This document shows, one piece after another, positions 23,101 to 33,852 of a stretch of 64,000 nt of DNA (position 1 is its first letter; every line of letters starts with the position of its first letter). This stretch comes from Larus michahellis. Lineage: Eukaryota > Chordata > Aves > Charadriiformes > Laridae. Made by a program: the position numbers and the translations under genes. The notes under the pieces are model-generated. The model was not told the origin of the DNA and did not search any database. It saw only the letters and a list, made by a program, of their open reading frames with translations. The DNA lies in contig NC_133898.1 in NCBI RefSeq assembly GCF_964199755.1, positions 131,984,553 through 132,048,552 of the forward strand. The letters are read 5' to 3'.

Positions 23101-26100
23101 AGTGCTTGGCCTTCCCACCCCGGTCCCTTGGAAAGCGCAGGTACAAGATCCCTGTCCAGGACGCTTCTCCCATAGAAGGAAGCAGTGCGGGGCAACCCAA
23201 CGCTCAGCGCAGGAGCCATGCTCCAGAAAGGGACAGGAGCAGCGCAGGGAGCCCATCACCCAAATCAGGCATAGCTGCCGTGGGACAGGTCACGCAGGAG
23301 CCTGCGGCCACAGCGAGAGAGCCCCCAAGAATCACAGCATGGTTTGGGTTGGAAGGGACCTTGAAGATCATCTTGTTCCAACTCCCTACCAGGGCAGGCA
23401 CCTCGGCAGTCAAGGAAGAGCAGCTGCACTCAGACATCCCAGCAAAGCTCCGTCCAGCGGGGACAGAGAAGAGACAGGACTCAGGGAAGAGCAGGTGCTG
23501 GCAGCTCTGGACCCCCAGCCCAGCAACGGGCCCCTCCGCAGCTGGCAGCATCCCCACCTACCTGACAGTGATCTCGCGCTGGGTGGCAGAGCAGGGTCAT
23601 CCAGCGAGGAGAAAGGGGAAAGAAAGGACATCGTCACTGCACCAGCCAGGCACATCCACCCGGTCCAGCTCCCACCCCAGAGCAGGAAAAACACCGCTGG
23701 GCACAGCCAGGGGGCAAGGGTGGGCTGCCGGGGTGCAGCCAGGGGCAAGCAAGGTGGGGACAGCTGAGACCACCAGGAGCCGAGTGGGACTGAGGGGGAC
23801 AGCAGGGGAACAAGGCCAGGCCAGACCGCAAGCGTCCAGCGTCACTGCCAGGGCAGGCTCTGTGCCCAGACCCGTCCCCATCTCCCCAGCCCTTGTGTCA
23901 CAGCGCAGTCTGCCCCGAGAGCTGCACAAAGACCTTTTGTACAGAGAGAGGGGACACCGGGCGCCTCTGGGCGCTCCAGGAGCACAGGGCTGTGAGCAGC
24001 CGCCTCCTCCCCTCTGTGTGCCGTCCTCCTCCTCCTCCTCGCCCGCGCTAGCAGCAATCAACCAGCCCACACCTCACCTTCTCCAGCTGGCTGTGCACGT
24101 GCTGCACAATGAGGTCCAGGGCCACAAAGTTCTCCCCACCTGACAGGAGAGCGGAGAAGCCGGGTCAGGCGCGGGCTGACCCAAGCCTGTCCCAGGACAC
24201 CCGCTCCCGACGCTTGGGTCGCGTCTGGCACACAGCGCAGTCTCACCCCTGGGCACCACGATGTCGGCGACCTGCACGGTGGGCTCGATGTACTGCTCGA
24301 AGGCGGGCTTCACGAACTTGTTGTATTGCTTGATGACACCCACGATGTCGCGCCCACGTTCCATGATGTCGCGTTGCAGCCGCCGCACCAGACGGATGTC
24401 AGAGTCCGTGTCCACAAACACTTTCATGTCCAGGAGCTGGAAAACTGGGAGGGGTGAGCACCCCCTATGCAGCCCCCCGTCAGACCTGCCTCGTTCCCCT
24501 TGCCCCAGCGATGGCATCCAGCGCTGCTGCCTCCCCTGAAGCCTCTGACACGAGGTGCTCTGCAGCCAGCGGTGGGTGAGCTCTCCCTCCGCAGCTCCCA
24601 GCCATCGCTGTCCCACCACCGCACACCTCCTCCCACCACACGCGCCAAGACAGGCCACCAGCCGCATCAGGCAGCGATACCTTCAGCAACTCCTTGTTCG
24701 CAAAAGCCAGTATGCCTTCGAACACGATGACGTTGGCCCCGTACACCGTTTTCTGTGGGCAGACAAGAGCTGTTGTCACCCCGCCCCACTCCTGCATGCT
24801 GCAGCAATGCCAACACCCAGCACAGAGAGTGCCTCAGCCCCCGACCCATGCTGGGCTCTCATCACCCACGGGTGAGACGCCCCATAACCATCCTAAATCA
24901 CCCAACCTTCACAGGCCCTTTTTCTCACCCCTGCACTGACCCAAACCCCAGAGCCGTGCCCCAGAACCCCAAACCCTGTCCAAACGTCCTCCCCCAGCCC
25001 CTGTCCTCCCTGCACACTCCAAACCCCAGTCTCTCCCTGAACTCTGCACTGGCCCCCGTGTCCACATCCATCTCCGCGTCTCTGTGCTCCCTCCCTGCCC
25101 CTACACCCCCAATCCCCCCAGAGTGACTCTCCCACACCTGATGGCCCCCAGCCCCAACACCCCTTTGCCCTCCGAGGCCCCACAGCCCCCACACTCCGTT
25201 CTCCTGCCCCACAGGCATTCCCCCCGTCCTGGGGGCTCTCCCTGCAGCACCCAGCCGCCGTCCCAGCTCCCCTGCAGCACGCACCCACTCGCGGCGGCGG
25301 CTGTGCGTCGTGAAGTCGTAGACCGGCACCTTCACGCTCTTGCCCTTCTTGAGCTTGCGGAGGACGCTGACAAGCAGCTCGAAGTCAAAGGCATCGGGGT
25401 GGTCGAAGTTGTAGTCGCTGCGGGCCGCCAGCGCCTGCTGCCCCTCGTCCAGCACCTGAGGGCACCGTCACCGCTCAGTGCCACGCCAGACCCCGCGGAG
25501 CCGCAGGCACCTCACCGCCCAGTGCCACGCCAGACCCCCCAGCCCTCACCTTGTAGAAGGAGTCCATAGAGAGCAGCACGACCCAGGGCACGTCCAGTGC
25601 CTCGATGATCCGCGTCGCCACCGTCGTCTTGCCCGAGGCGCTGCCGCCGCACAGGCCTGCGGGCGAGCGGGGCCCCGGCTCCGTCATTGTCCCGGCTCCG
25701 TCATTCCCCTGGCGCCAGCTCCATCCCGATCGCAGACCCGGGCCCGATCCCGGCCCCAGTCCCAGCCCCGCACCACCCCTTCCCCAACCCCAGTCCCGAT
25801 CCCAGCCGAGGCCCCGTCCCCGATCCCATCCTTTCCCCGGTCCCGATCCCAACCCTGATTCCGTTCTTTCCCCGGCCCCGGCCCCGGTCCCGGTCCCATC
25901 CCTTCCACATCCCGGCCCCGGTCCCGGTGCCGATCCCCGCCCGGCCCGGCCCGGCCCCGCCGCTCACCGATGACGAAGGCCTCGTCCACGGGCGCGCCGG
26001 TCTCGCTGTACCAGGGCGGCCGCCCGGCCGTGTAGATGGTCCGCTTGCTGGTGCGCAGCAGCGGCGGCTCGGGCTGGCACTGGCTGGCGGTCCGCCGCCG

Positions 26101-26217
26101 CGGGGACGGGGCCAGCGGCAGCCGGCTCAGCAGCGAGCCCAGCGGGCCGGGCCCTGGCCCGGGGCCGCGCTCGGGGCCCGCCGCGCCCCAGCGCTCCTCG
26201 GCGCCCGCCGCCGCCAT
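14186..26217 (-). CDS. UCKL1-like: Uridine-cytidine kinase-like protein (UCKL1 paralog)
   Basis: UCKL1 proteins join a uridine/cytidine kinase domain to a uracil phosphoribosyltransferase-like domain and belong to pyrimidine salvage. Fourteen exons: 26217-25968, 25656-25550, 25455-25285, 24752-24681, 24436-24247, 24139-24078, 23578-23562, 22968-22870, 15444-15351, 15247-15185, 14972-14850, 14746-14639, 14553-14397, 14259-14186. They total 1587 nt and encode 528 residues with every phase matching, close to human UCKL1. The Walker A loop GGSASGKTT is at 87-95, followed by the kinase DSFYK and [10 protein letters not shown] motifs. The PRPP-loop equivalent after D435 reads STVSTG (436-441). The C-terminus ends GDRYFGTD then [13 protein letters not shown], unlike the acidic human tail. 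Linkage to DNAJC5G, TRIM54 and SLC30A3 argues for a paralog of UCKL1 (human 20q13.33), not UCKL1 itself. Function as an active kinase is inferred from intact motifs. Confidence 0.9.
16735..16905 (+). mobile_element. CR1 LINE fragment in UCKL1-like intron 8
   Basis: The segment contains the CR1 block ...tttgggcccctcaggccaagaaag... and the downstream ggagctggtgaggggtctggag block. It is closely related to the longer copies at 20841-22249 and 56856-57530 but truncated at both ends. Confidence 0.85.
17762..18440 (-). mobile_element. CR1 LINE 3' end
   Basis: A 5'-truncated CR1 in minus orientation whose 3' end (cacagaatccc on the plus strand) lies at about 17764. It is very similar along its length to the plus-strand copy at 62790-63488, including the segment tgatcatctcggtagccc. 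Both therefore belong to one relatively young subfamily. Confidence 0.92.
18440..20840. other. UCKL1-like intron 8 DNA, nothing recognised
   Basis: This 2.4-kb intronic segment lies between two CR1 copies. I see no exon, RNA gene or repeat that I can name in it; composition is less GC-extreme than its surroundings. Confidence 0.5.
20841..22249 (+). mobile_element. CR1 LINE with reverse-transcriptase remnant
   Basis: A 5'-truncated CR1. Its first half encodes the reverse transcriptase core in pieces: [15 protein letters not shown] (box A with the first catalytic Asp), then after a frame change [11 protein letters not shown] (the ..DD box). Its second half carries the 3' UTR, ending in attctatgactctgtggg. 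The open frame is broken by at least one frameshift between these boxes, near 21240-21280, so it is inactive. It lies in UCKL1-like intron 8, antisense to that gene. Confidence 0.93.
23330..23410 (-). mobile_element. Short CR1 3' fragment
   Basis: The plus-strand read gaatcacagcatggtttgggttggaagggacc is the reverse complement of the CR1 3' terminus. Only about 80 bp remain, in UCKL1-like intron 7. Confidence 0.85.
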
Positions 26218-26880
26218 CTCCCCGCCGCGGGCGGGACGGGACGCGCCGCGGGGGCTGCCGGGACGGGCCGCGGCCGCGCGCGGCTCCCGGCGGCCCCCGC
26301 GGAAGGCCCCGCCCCGCCGGGAGCCCCGCCCCTCGGTGGGGGGGTCCGGGGCGGGGTTGGGGTCTCCCCGGGGTCCCCCCGACTCCGGACGGTCACCGGG
26401 GCCCCGAGCGCGGCCGGTGCCCAACAGATGGCGGAGGCCGGGCCCCGCGGGGGTGCCCCCGGCCCAGCCCCCCGCTCCGCCCGGGCCCCCGGAGCCGCTG
26501 GAGTCCCCAGGGACGGAGACACCCCCCCGCCCGTGTCACCCGCGCACCGAGCAGGGGGCCAGTGTGTGGCCCCTGGACCCTCCCGGGGGCCAGTGTGTGC
26601 CCGTGGCCCCTGGTCCGGGCACCCCTGTGGGAGCCTGGCTGCGTCTCCTCGGCACCTCCCTGCAGGGATTTATCCGCATGGATCCACCCCCCAGCCGGCC
26701 CCGGGCTGAGCAGCCCCAGCCCCTTCAGCCTCCCCCCGCGGCAGGGACCCTCCAGTCCCCCCGCGCCCTGGCGGCCCCTGGCTGGGCTCTCTCCGGTCCC
26801 TCCGTGTCCCTCCCGCACCGGGCACGCACCGTGGTTCAGCCCCGGCCGGCAGCCAGGACCCCGCAGCCACTCGCTCACCC
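26218..26880. promoter_or_regulatory. UCKL1-like CpG-island promoter region
   Basis: Directly upstream of the UCKL1-like start codon the DNA is extremely CpG-dense up to about 26470 and has no TATA box, typical of a housekeeping promoter. Beyond that it grades into non-CpG flank leading to an LTR. Confidence 0.5.
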
Positions 26881-26884
26881 CCCC

Positions 26885-27400
26885 TCGGGATGGGGGAGAG
26901 AATCGGAAGGGTAAAAGTGAGGAAAAACTCGTGGGTTGAGATAATAAAGACAGTTTAATAGGTAGAGCGGAATCCGTGCACGCCAGCAAAGCAGAACAGG
27001 GAATTAATTCAGCGCTCCCCACGGCAGGCAGGGGTGCAGCACCCCCAGGAGAGCCGGGCTCCGTCAGCGGAACAGTGACTTGGGAAGACAAATGCCATCG
27101 CTCCAAACGTCCCCCCTTCCCACCCCAGCTTTATACGCTGAGCATGGTGTCATGTGGCATAGAACGTCCCTTTGAGCAGTTGGGGTCAGCTGTCCTGGCT
27201 GTGTCCTCCTCAGCTCCTTGTGCCCCCCCAGTGTACTCACTGGTGCGGGGGATGAGGAGTAGAAAAGCCCTTGAGAGCCCAGCAACAACCGCAGCCACCA
27301 GCGCGCTCCCATGGCATCCCACCACAAACCCAACACAGGGCACCACGCCAGCTGCGGGCACGAAGCCACCTCTGTCCCTGCTAAAGCCACCTCTGTCCCC
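26885..27400 (-). mobile_element. Solo LTR of an avian endogenous retrovirus (fossil)
   Basis: The sequence resembles a recurrent avian LTR whose minus-strand read includes a TATA-type box near 27132 and, further 3', an ATTAAA-type signal followed by ctcaacccacgag. Orientation is therefore minus. I see no gag, pol or env next to it, so it looks like a solo LTR. It is moderately diverged from the form I remember, so not recent. The retroviral class is uncertain (ERVK or ERVL). It sits between the divergent UCKL1-like and SLC30A3 genes. Confidence 0.65.
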
Positions 27401-27429
27401 ACAGAAGACATAACAGGACCCAGCGCTGG

Positions 27430-28045
27430 CCCAGGACTCCAGGGTGGCCTCAGCAGTGCTGAGCAGAGGGGAAGGACTGACACCTCCCTCGACTGGCAAT
27501 GCTTTGCCTGAAGCAGCCCAGGATGCCCTTTGCCTCCTGTGCACAAGGGCCCATTGCTGGGTCATGGTCAGCCTGATGTCCACCAGGACCCCCGGGGCCT
27601 CTTCTGCTGAGCCGCTTTCCAACCGGGTGCCCCCCAGCAAGTACTGGTGCTGCAGGGCTGTTCCTCCCCAGGGCAGCGCTTTGCACTTTCCCTCACTGAA
27701 CTTCACGGGGTCCCCATCACCCCATTTCTCCAGCCCATCCAGACCCCTCTGCAGGACAGAACAGCTCGACCCTCTGCGGTACGGCTGCTCCCCCCGGCCC
27801 GGTGTCACCCACAGACTCACTGAGGGTAGGCCCTGCCCTGTCCTCCAGATCGTTAATGAGGATGTTAAATGAGACTGGACCCAGTATTGAACCCTGGGGT
27901 ACACTGGTTGTTACTGGATTCCAACTGGACGTTGTGGCACTGATCACCCCGCTCTGGGCCTGGCCACGCAGCCAGTTTTCCATGCACCTCACTGTGCTCA
28001 CCCGGCCCACGCTTCCACAGCTTCTCCAGGAGGATCTATGGGACG
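27430..28045 (-). mobile_element. CR1 LINE fragment, RT domain
   Basis: Minus-strand translation gives VPQGSILGPVSFNILINDLE, the CR1 reverse-transcriptase box around the second catalytic aspartates (here NDLE instead of DDLE), followed by the CR1 C-terminal region. It is interrupted by several frame changes and lacks the 3' tail. It abuts the LTR to the left. Confidence 0.88.
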
Positions 28046-28089
28046 CGCCGTCCAGGTGGACGACGGCCACTGCATCCCCTCCTCTGCCA

Positions 28090-28570
28090 GCCCTTCACCC
28101 ATGGCGGGTCACTGGGCTGGTCAGACACGGACCCCCGACTGCAGCCACACTGACGGCGACGTTGTCACAGAGCCGACGCAGACCCCTGTGGCCAGATGTC
28201 CCCCCTGTACCTCAGCAGCCCGGCCCCCCCCAAACAGCCCCCCCAGTGGCAGCAGCCCCCCTACACGCACCGTTCCCGCACACCCAAGCAGCCCCCCGGT
28301 ACCCGAACAGCCTCCCCTCGCCCACGCAGCCCCCCATACCCGAGCCGCCCCCCCAATGCCCACGCAGCCCCCCCCACCAGCCCGCCCCCTACCAGTTAAC
28401 CAGAGCCCCCCGCACGGCCCTGGCTCCCGGACCGGCCCCGCTCCCCCGTAGCCCCCCCGCCGCCCCCCCGCCCGCTGTCCTGCGCGTGGCCCGGGAGGGG
28501 GCGGGGCCGCGGCGGGGGCGGGGCCACGTTGGCGCCGGCGGCCGGTGCCCGCGGAGCTGCTCGCCCCGGG
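28090..28570 (+). promoter_or_regulatory. SLC30A3: SLC30A3 upstream region, C-rich then CpG island
   Basis: At 28200-28450 the plus strand is a degenerate run of (g)cagcccccc units, giving proline-rich frames that I do not regard as coding. From about 28480 to the start codon it becomes GC-box-rich (ggggcggggcc), a likely TATA-less promoter. Confidence 0.5.
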
Positions 28571-31500
28571 ATGGAGCCCCCGAGCGGCACCGAGAGCGCC
28601 CGCCTGGTCAGCCCGAGGGGCGGCCGCGCCGACGGCAGCCTGCGCCTCAAGAGGTACCGCCGGCACCCCCGGCATTTCCACCGCCCCGGCACCGGCACCT
28701 CCATCCCCGGCACCGGCACCTCCATCACCCCCGGCACCTCCATCCCCGGCACCGGCACCTCCATCGCCCCGGCACCGGCACCTCCATCCCCGGCACCTCC
28801 ATCACCCCAGCACCTCCGGCGCCCCATCATCTCCATCAGCGGCACCCCAGCACCTCCATCACCCCCACCCCAGCACCTCCATCACCCCCGGCACCTCCAT
28901 CCCCGGCACCGGCACCTCCATCACCCCCGGCACCTCCATCACCCCCGGCACCTCCATCCCCGGCACCGGCAGCTCTATCACCCTAGCACCAGCACCTCCA
29001 TCCCCGGCACCGGGACCTCCGTCACCCCCGGTACCTCCATTCCCGGCACCGGCACCTCCATCGCCCCGGCACCGGCACCTCCATCCCCGGCACCTCCATC
29101 ACCCCGGCACCTCCGGCGCCCCATCATCTCCATCAGCGGCACCCCAGCACCTCTATCACCCCCACCCCAGCACCTCCATCACCCCCAGCACCTCAGCCAC
29201 CAGCACCCCGGCACCTCCGGCATCCTCAGTACCTCCATCACCCCCGGCACCAACACCTCCATCACCGGCACCCCCAGCACCCTCATCTCCCCGGTACCCC
29301 CGGCACCAGCACCTCCATCACCAGTACCCCGGCACCCCCGTCGCCCCGGCACTGCCACCCCCGGCACCCCACCACCCCACGCCAGCGCCACTTCGCGCTG
29401 CCCCCGGAACCCCCCAGCACCGCCACCTCCATCATCCCCCGCATCTGCAGCCTTCGATCCCCCGCACCCGCAGCGCCGGCACTGGGTCCCCCATCACCCC
29501 CGGCATGTCCATCGCCCCCCACCGCCCCCAGCTCCCCCGGCCTCCCCGGCACCCGCACCCCCCGTCAGCGCCACCTCCCGTCCCCCGGGACCCGCAAGCC
29601 CCCGACACGTCCAGCACTGCCCAGCTCCCACCGCCCCGACATGGGCATCCCCCGGCACGTCCATCCCGCCGCGGCCCCCGCGCCTTCATCCATCCGGCAC
29701 GGGCATCAGCACCTCCGCGGACCCCGAGCCAGCCCCGACCCTCCGTGCACCGGCACCCACCCCCCGGCACCGGCACCCACCCCCTCCCCGGGGCCGGCGC
29801 CTCCATCCCAGCGGAACCAGCCCCCCCGCGCCGTGCGCCAGCCCCGCTCCCCCCTCGGTGCCCGTCCGGCAGTTACCGGCGCCCAAACGCCACCCCCCCG
29901 CACCGGTACCGTGCATCCATCACCCACCCGCACCGGTACCGTTCACCCGTCGCCCCCCCCGCACCGGCACGCTGTCCGTCCATCCGTCCCCTCCCGCACC
30001 GGTGCCCCCTGCACCAGCGCCCTGAGCCCCCGCCCGCCCCCCCCCACTCCCCACCTCTCCCGTCCCCGCAACGGCCGCGGACGCGACACCTCGGTCCCAC
30101 CGGCCCCCACGCCGCCCCCCGCGGTCCCGGGACTACCCGTCCCAGCGGGGGAGTTCGGCTGCCGCGGGCCCGGCCCCCCCGTACCCTGCCGGTGCCCCGG
30201 CTTTGTTACCGCCGCCGGCGGGGCGGACCCCCGGGACCAGCCCGGGCACCCCCGCGGGCCAGACTGCGGCTACCGGGAGCCCCGGGGGTCCCGGGCAGAG
30301 GCAGCAGGAGCCGGGGCGGCCGGCAGTGACCCCCGCCCCTAGTCTGTTTGCAGGCTCCCAGGACATCCCGGCACCACCGCCCCCCCTGGCTCCGGCTCCC
30401 CACTGCCACTGCAGCCCCCGAGCCCCCAGCCCCGGCCCAGGGAGGCTCCAGGCCCGCCGGCAGCTGAGCGTCGCCTGCACCGTCTGCTGCCTCTTCATGG
30501 TCGGGGAGGTGATAGGTAACAGGGGGACGGGGATGGGGACGGGGGGCTGGCGGGGCGCGCGGTGCCAGCTGCCCTACACCCGCAGGTGGGTACCTGGCGC
30601 ACAGCCTGGCCATCATGACGGACGCAGCCCACCTGCTGACGGACGTGGGCAGCATGTCCGTCAGCCTCTTCTCCCTCTGGGTCTCCACCCGCCCGCCCAC
30701 CAAGACCATGAGCTTTGGCTGGCACCGCTCAGGTGAGCTGGGGGGACACACAGGTGGGTGGGCCATGTGTGTCCCCAGGCACTCACAGCCCCCCTCCCGC
30801 AGAGACGCTGGGTGCGCTGGCCTCCGTCCTCTCCATCTGGGTGGTGACCGGGGCTCTTGTCTACCTGGCGGCCGCCCGCATCGTCAGCAACGACTATGAG
30901 ATTGAGGCGCGAGCCATGCTGGCCACCTCCGCCAGCGCCGTCGGCGTCAACCTGATGTACGTCCTGCACAGGGCTGTGCGTCCCCGCATCCCCCCACACA
31001 CCCCCGGCCTGAGCCTCCCCTCCCGTGCCCCTGCCCCACATGTGCCCCCGGTGCCCCAAGGCTCCCAGGTCACCTTCTGTCCCTGTGCCCCCAGCTCTCA
31101 TGTCCCCAAGCGCTGACTCCTCCTATTCCCTGTCCCCAGTGCGCTCCCGGCTTCCAGCCCATGCACGTACACCCCCTATCTCTACTCCTCTCTACACCCA
31201 CTCTGTAGAGCCAGGGCTCTACATCCCCTGCCCCCATGCCCAGCCTGAGCCCTGGCACAAGCCCAAATCCCTGTTCTGGCCCCATGCGTGCCCCCAAGCG
31301 CGCCTGCCCATGCCCCCTCTGCCCAGGCGCCGCTGACGGGTGCAGGTCCAGGGGTGCCACCGAGGCCCCTGCACCCTGCCCGGCGCAGCGCTGAGCCAGC
31401 CCTGCTCTCCCCAGCATGGCCTACATCCTGCACCAGTCCCCCGCTGGCCACGGCCACGGCACAGGGGGCTACGAGCCCCTGGAGAGCACCAGGGGGTGCC

Positions 31501-32554
31501 TGCCCAGCCGTGCCCCCCTGCCCGGCAGCACCAGCGTCCGTGCCGCCTTCATCCACGTGGTGGGTGACCTGCTGCAGAGCGTCGGCGTCCTCGTGGCTGC
31601 CACCATCATCTACTTCAAGGTGCCCAGCCTGGACCCTCCTCCGCCACCCAGGGGAACGACTCCCTTGGCCCCACACAGGGTGCTGTGGGGTGGGCGCTGG
31701 GCTCTGGCACCCCCCTGCCTCGGTGCCCAGCTCGGCTCTGCCGCCCCCAGCCCCACGCACCCCCTGCTCTCTGCAGCCCCAGTGCAAGATTGCAGACCCC
31801 ATCAGCACCCTCTTCTTCTCCATCTTCGTCCTCGGCTCCACCTTCACCATCCTCAAGGACGTCTTCAGAGTCCTCATGGAAGGTTTGCAGCAGGCGAGGA
31901 GGGTGCGGGGTCACGGGTGCAGGGGGCTAGTGGGGGCGCAGGAGCTCCTGGGGGCAGCTCACGCCTCTTGGCCCCCACCCAGCCCCCTCCTCTGTCCTTC
32001 CCTTGTTTCCCTTGAGCCCCCCCAGCCTCTCCATCCTCTCCAGCGTGGCGGGGCCTCCCCCTGGAGCCACTGGTCCCCGGGTCACAGCCTGGGGGAACAC
32101 CCACCTCCGGCTGCTCCCACCACCAGCCCTGACCCTGGTGGGGCCGGGGGTGTCTGTCGCCCCCCGTGACCAGGCGTTGCTGGCAGGGGCGCCGCGGGGC
32201 GTTGCATTCGACGCAGTGAAGGAGGTGCTGCTGGGGGTGAGCGGGGTGAAGGGCACCCACGACCTGCACCTCTGGGCGCTGACGCTGAGCCACCACGCCG
32301 TGTCGGTGCACGTGGCTGTCGGTGAGTGCCCCGGATGGCGGCTCCTGCAGGAATGGGGGGGACGCATAGACACACCGGGGCTGAGCCACGCTGCCCTGCC
32401 CTCCCCAGACGCCAGTGCCGACGCCGAGACGGTGCTGCGGGAAGCCACCATCCAGCTGCGGCGCAGGTTCGGCTTTGCCTGGTGCACGGTGCAGGTGGAG
32501 CGGTACCGGGAGGAGGCGGCAGCCTGCCAGCACTGCCAGGACCCCCGCGCCTGA
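28571..32554 (+). CDS. SLC30A3: SLC30A3 / ZnT3, vesicular zinc transporter
   Basis: ZnT3 loads zinc into synaptic vesicles by Zn/H exchange. Eight coding exons: 28571-28653, 30343-30515, 30586-30732, 30803-30956, 31415-31619, 31777-31882, 32187-32321, 32409-32554, giving 382 residues. The acceptor at 30341-30342 was chosen because it yields KSLF, as in human, and keeps phase. The fold is a cation-diffusion facilitator with six membrane segments. The two HxxxD zinc sites are H101/D105 in TM2 and H233/D237 in TM5. The TM4-5 loop has a reduced histidine stretch (GHGHG, 197-201). The C-terminal cytoplasmic domain contains the conserved HDLHLWAL segment. Within the ZnT2/3/4/8 group, synteny with DNAJC5G and GTF3C2 identifies ZnT3. 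It is transcribed away from UCKL1-like and converges on GTF3C2. Confidence 0.93.
28660..29580. repeat. Minisatellite in SLC30A3 intron 1
   Basis: About 900 bp of 12-15-bp units built on ccccggcacctccat. A higher-order duplication is visible: the block beginning gccccggcaccgg at 28766 recurs at 29063, about 297 bp later, with few differences over more than 100 bp. It starts seven bases after the exon 1 donor. Long plus-strand open frames through it (Pro/Ala/Ser/Thr-rich) are repeat products. Confidence 0.93.
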
Positions 32555-33203
32555 GACCCCTCTGCCCGCTGGGGAGCGGGGGCTGCCCCTGGAGCAGGGG
32601 GTGCAGCGCTGGGGGTCCCGTCCCTGCGCTGCACCCACCCTGCTGCTGTGGAGCCCTGGGGTGGGACGGTGCGCCTGAGCGTGCAGGGTCCCGGGGGGGA
32701 CATACGCACATCCTGGCCCCCACGGCACAGGGGCTCCTCCAGGAACAGCCACCCCCGGGACGGGACCAGGCTTGCCATGGCCCCCAGCCTGCCGGGACCA
32801 GCCCCAGAGGAGGAGGGGGAGCCTGCCCCACCGTGCAGCCCCCCGGGGATGAGCCCTGTTGTTCCCCGCAGGAGAGGGGACAGGAGGGAGCCACTGAAGG
32901 TGCCGGGGAGGGAGGGGACATCCTGGGGGGCACGGGGAGCCCCAACCCAGCCTTGGCCCCCACCGCCCCCCCAGGGGCTCCCCAGGCTGCTGGGGGGGCC
33001 GCTGCTAGGGGACGGGGGAACCACAGGCTGGAGCTCAGCCCCCGGCGCCGGCTGCCCTGGCCTCGCTCCCCGCCATGCCCGGGCCTGATCCGTCCCCACC
33101 GTTGCCAGTCCATGTCTGTTGCACCCGTGGAGTGTCCGTCCATCCGTCCGTCCGTCTCTCTGTGCCAGGAGTCCAGCGGGCCATGGCAGAGCCCGCAGCC
33201 GCC

Positions 33204-33209
33204 AATAAA
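33204..33209 (+). terminator. SLC30A3: SLC30A3 polyadenylation signal
   Basis: AATAAA about 650 bases after the SLC30A3 stop, followed by a gttgg-type element. The convergent GTF3C2 3' end lies only about 170 bases further on. Confidence 0.85.
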
Positions 33210-33386
33210 CTTGTTGGAGAGCAGCAGCAGCAGCGGTGCAGGCAGCCAGGAGGGGAGCGGGGAGGGGGGACACGGCCATGGTTTCCCCCATGAGGGGCAG
33301 ATGGCGGCCAGGGCAGCACCACCACGGCCCCCCTGGCACCGGCGCCTGCCCCAGCACCACAACCAGCCTTTACAAAACAAACCACG

Positions 33387-33392
33387 TTTACT
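33387..33392 (-). terminator. GTF3C2: GTF3C2 polyadenylation signal (variant)
   Basis: Minus-strand AGTAAA (tttact on plus) about 460 bases past the GTF3C2 stop. It is a common variant hexamer; no AATAAA is nearer. Confidence 0.5.
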
Positions 33393-33852
33393 GCACAGTC
33401 GAACACAGGCTCAATGTGAGCAACTTCAGAGCTCCTGGCACCGCTGCCAGCCCCGTCCATCCCCTGCACGGGGGGGCTCAGCCGGCGACGGGGGGCAGGA
33501 GGCAAGAACAAGCACAGCCCCACGCCAGTGGGGGGCCGGGGGGTGCTCCCCCAGCCTCAGGCCCCAAGACCCACAGCTCAAGCCAGGGACACGCACGGTC
33601 CCACCGCCCTCCCCGCACCAGCTCAGACCAAACAGCGCAAAAGGATCCTTCTGGACCCAGAGCATGGGGACACGCGTCCCGAGCGTTCCAGTGAGGGCCA
33701 GGAGCAGACATCCCTCCCCCGAGGAGGGGTAAGAAGCACCAAGAGGGGCCATGGAGCCCCCCCGGACCCCGGCTGGCGCAGCCTGCCCCTGGCCCGGGCT
33801 CCTGCCGGGGGCACGTGCGTGTGGCAGCAGCAGGAGGATCCCCGCCCCGGCG

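Noticed and set aside
22707-24143. 478-codon plus-strand frame
   Set aside because: It lies antisense over UCKL1-like exons 6-8 and their introns and a CR1 piece; no domain is seen.
14186-26217. Calling this gene UCKL1 itself
   Set aside because: The neighbours (DNAJC5G, TRIM54, SLC30A3) are those of the paralogous 2p23-type block and the C-terminus differs from UCKL1; orthology to UCKL1 cannot be fully excluded without a tree.
28529-30329. Long plus-strand open frames (up to 594 codons), Pro/Ala/Ser/Thr-rich
   Set aside because: They run through the SLC30A3 intron 1 minisatellite; two frames are open at once and both repeat the DNA unit, so this is composition, not a gene.
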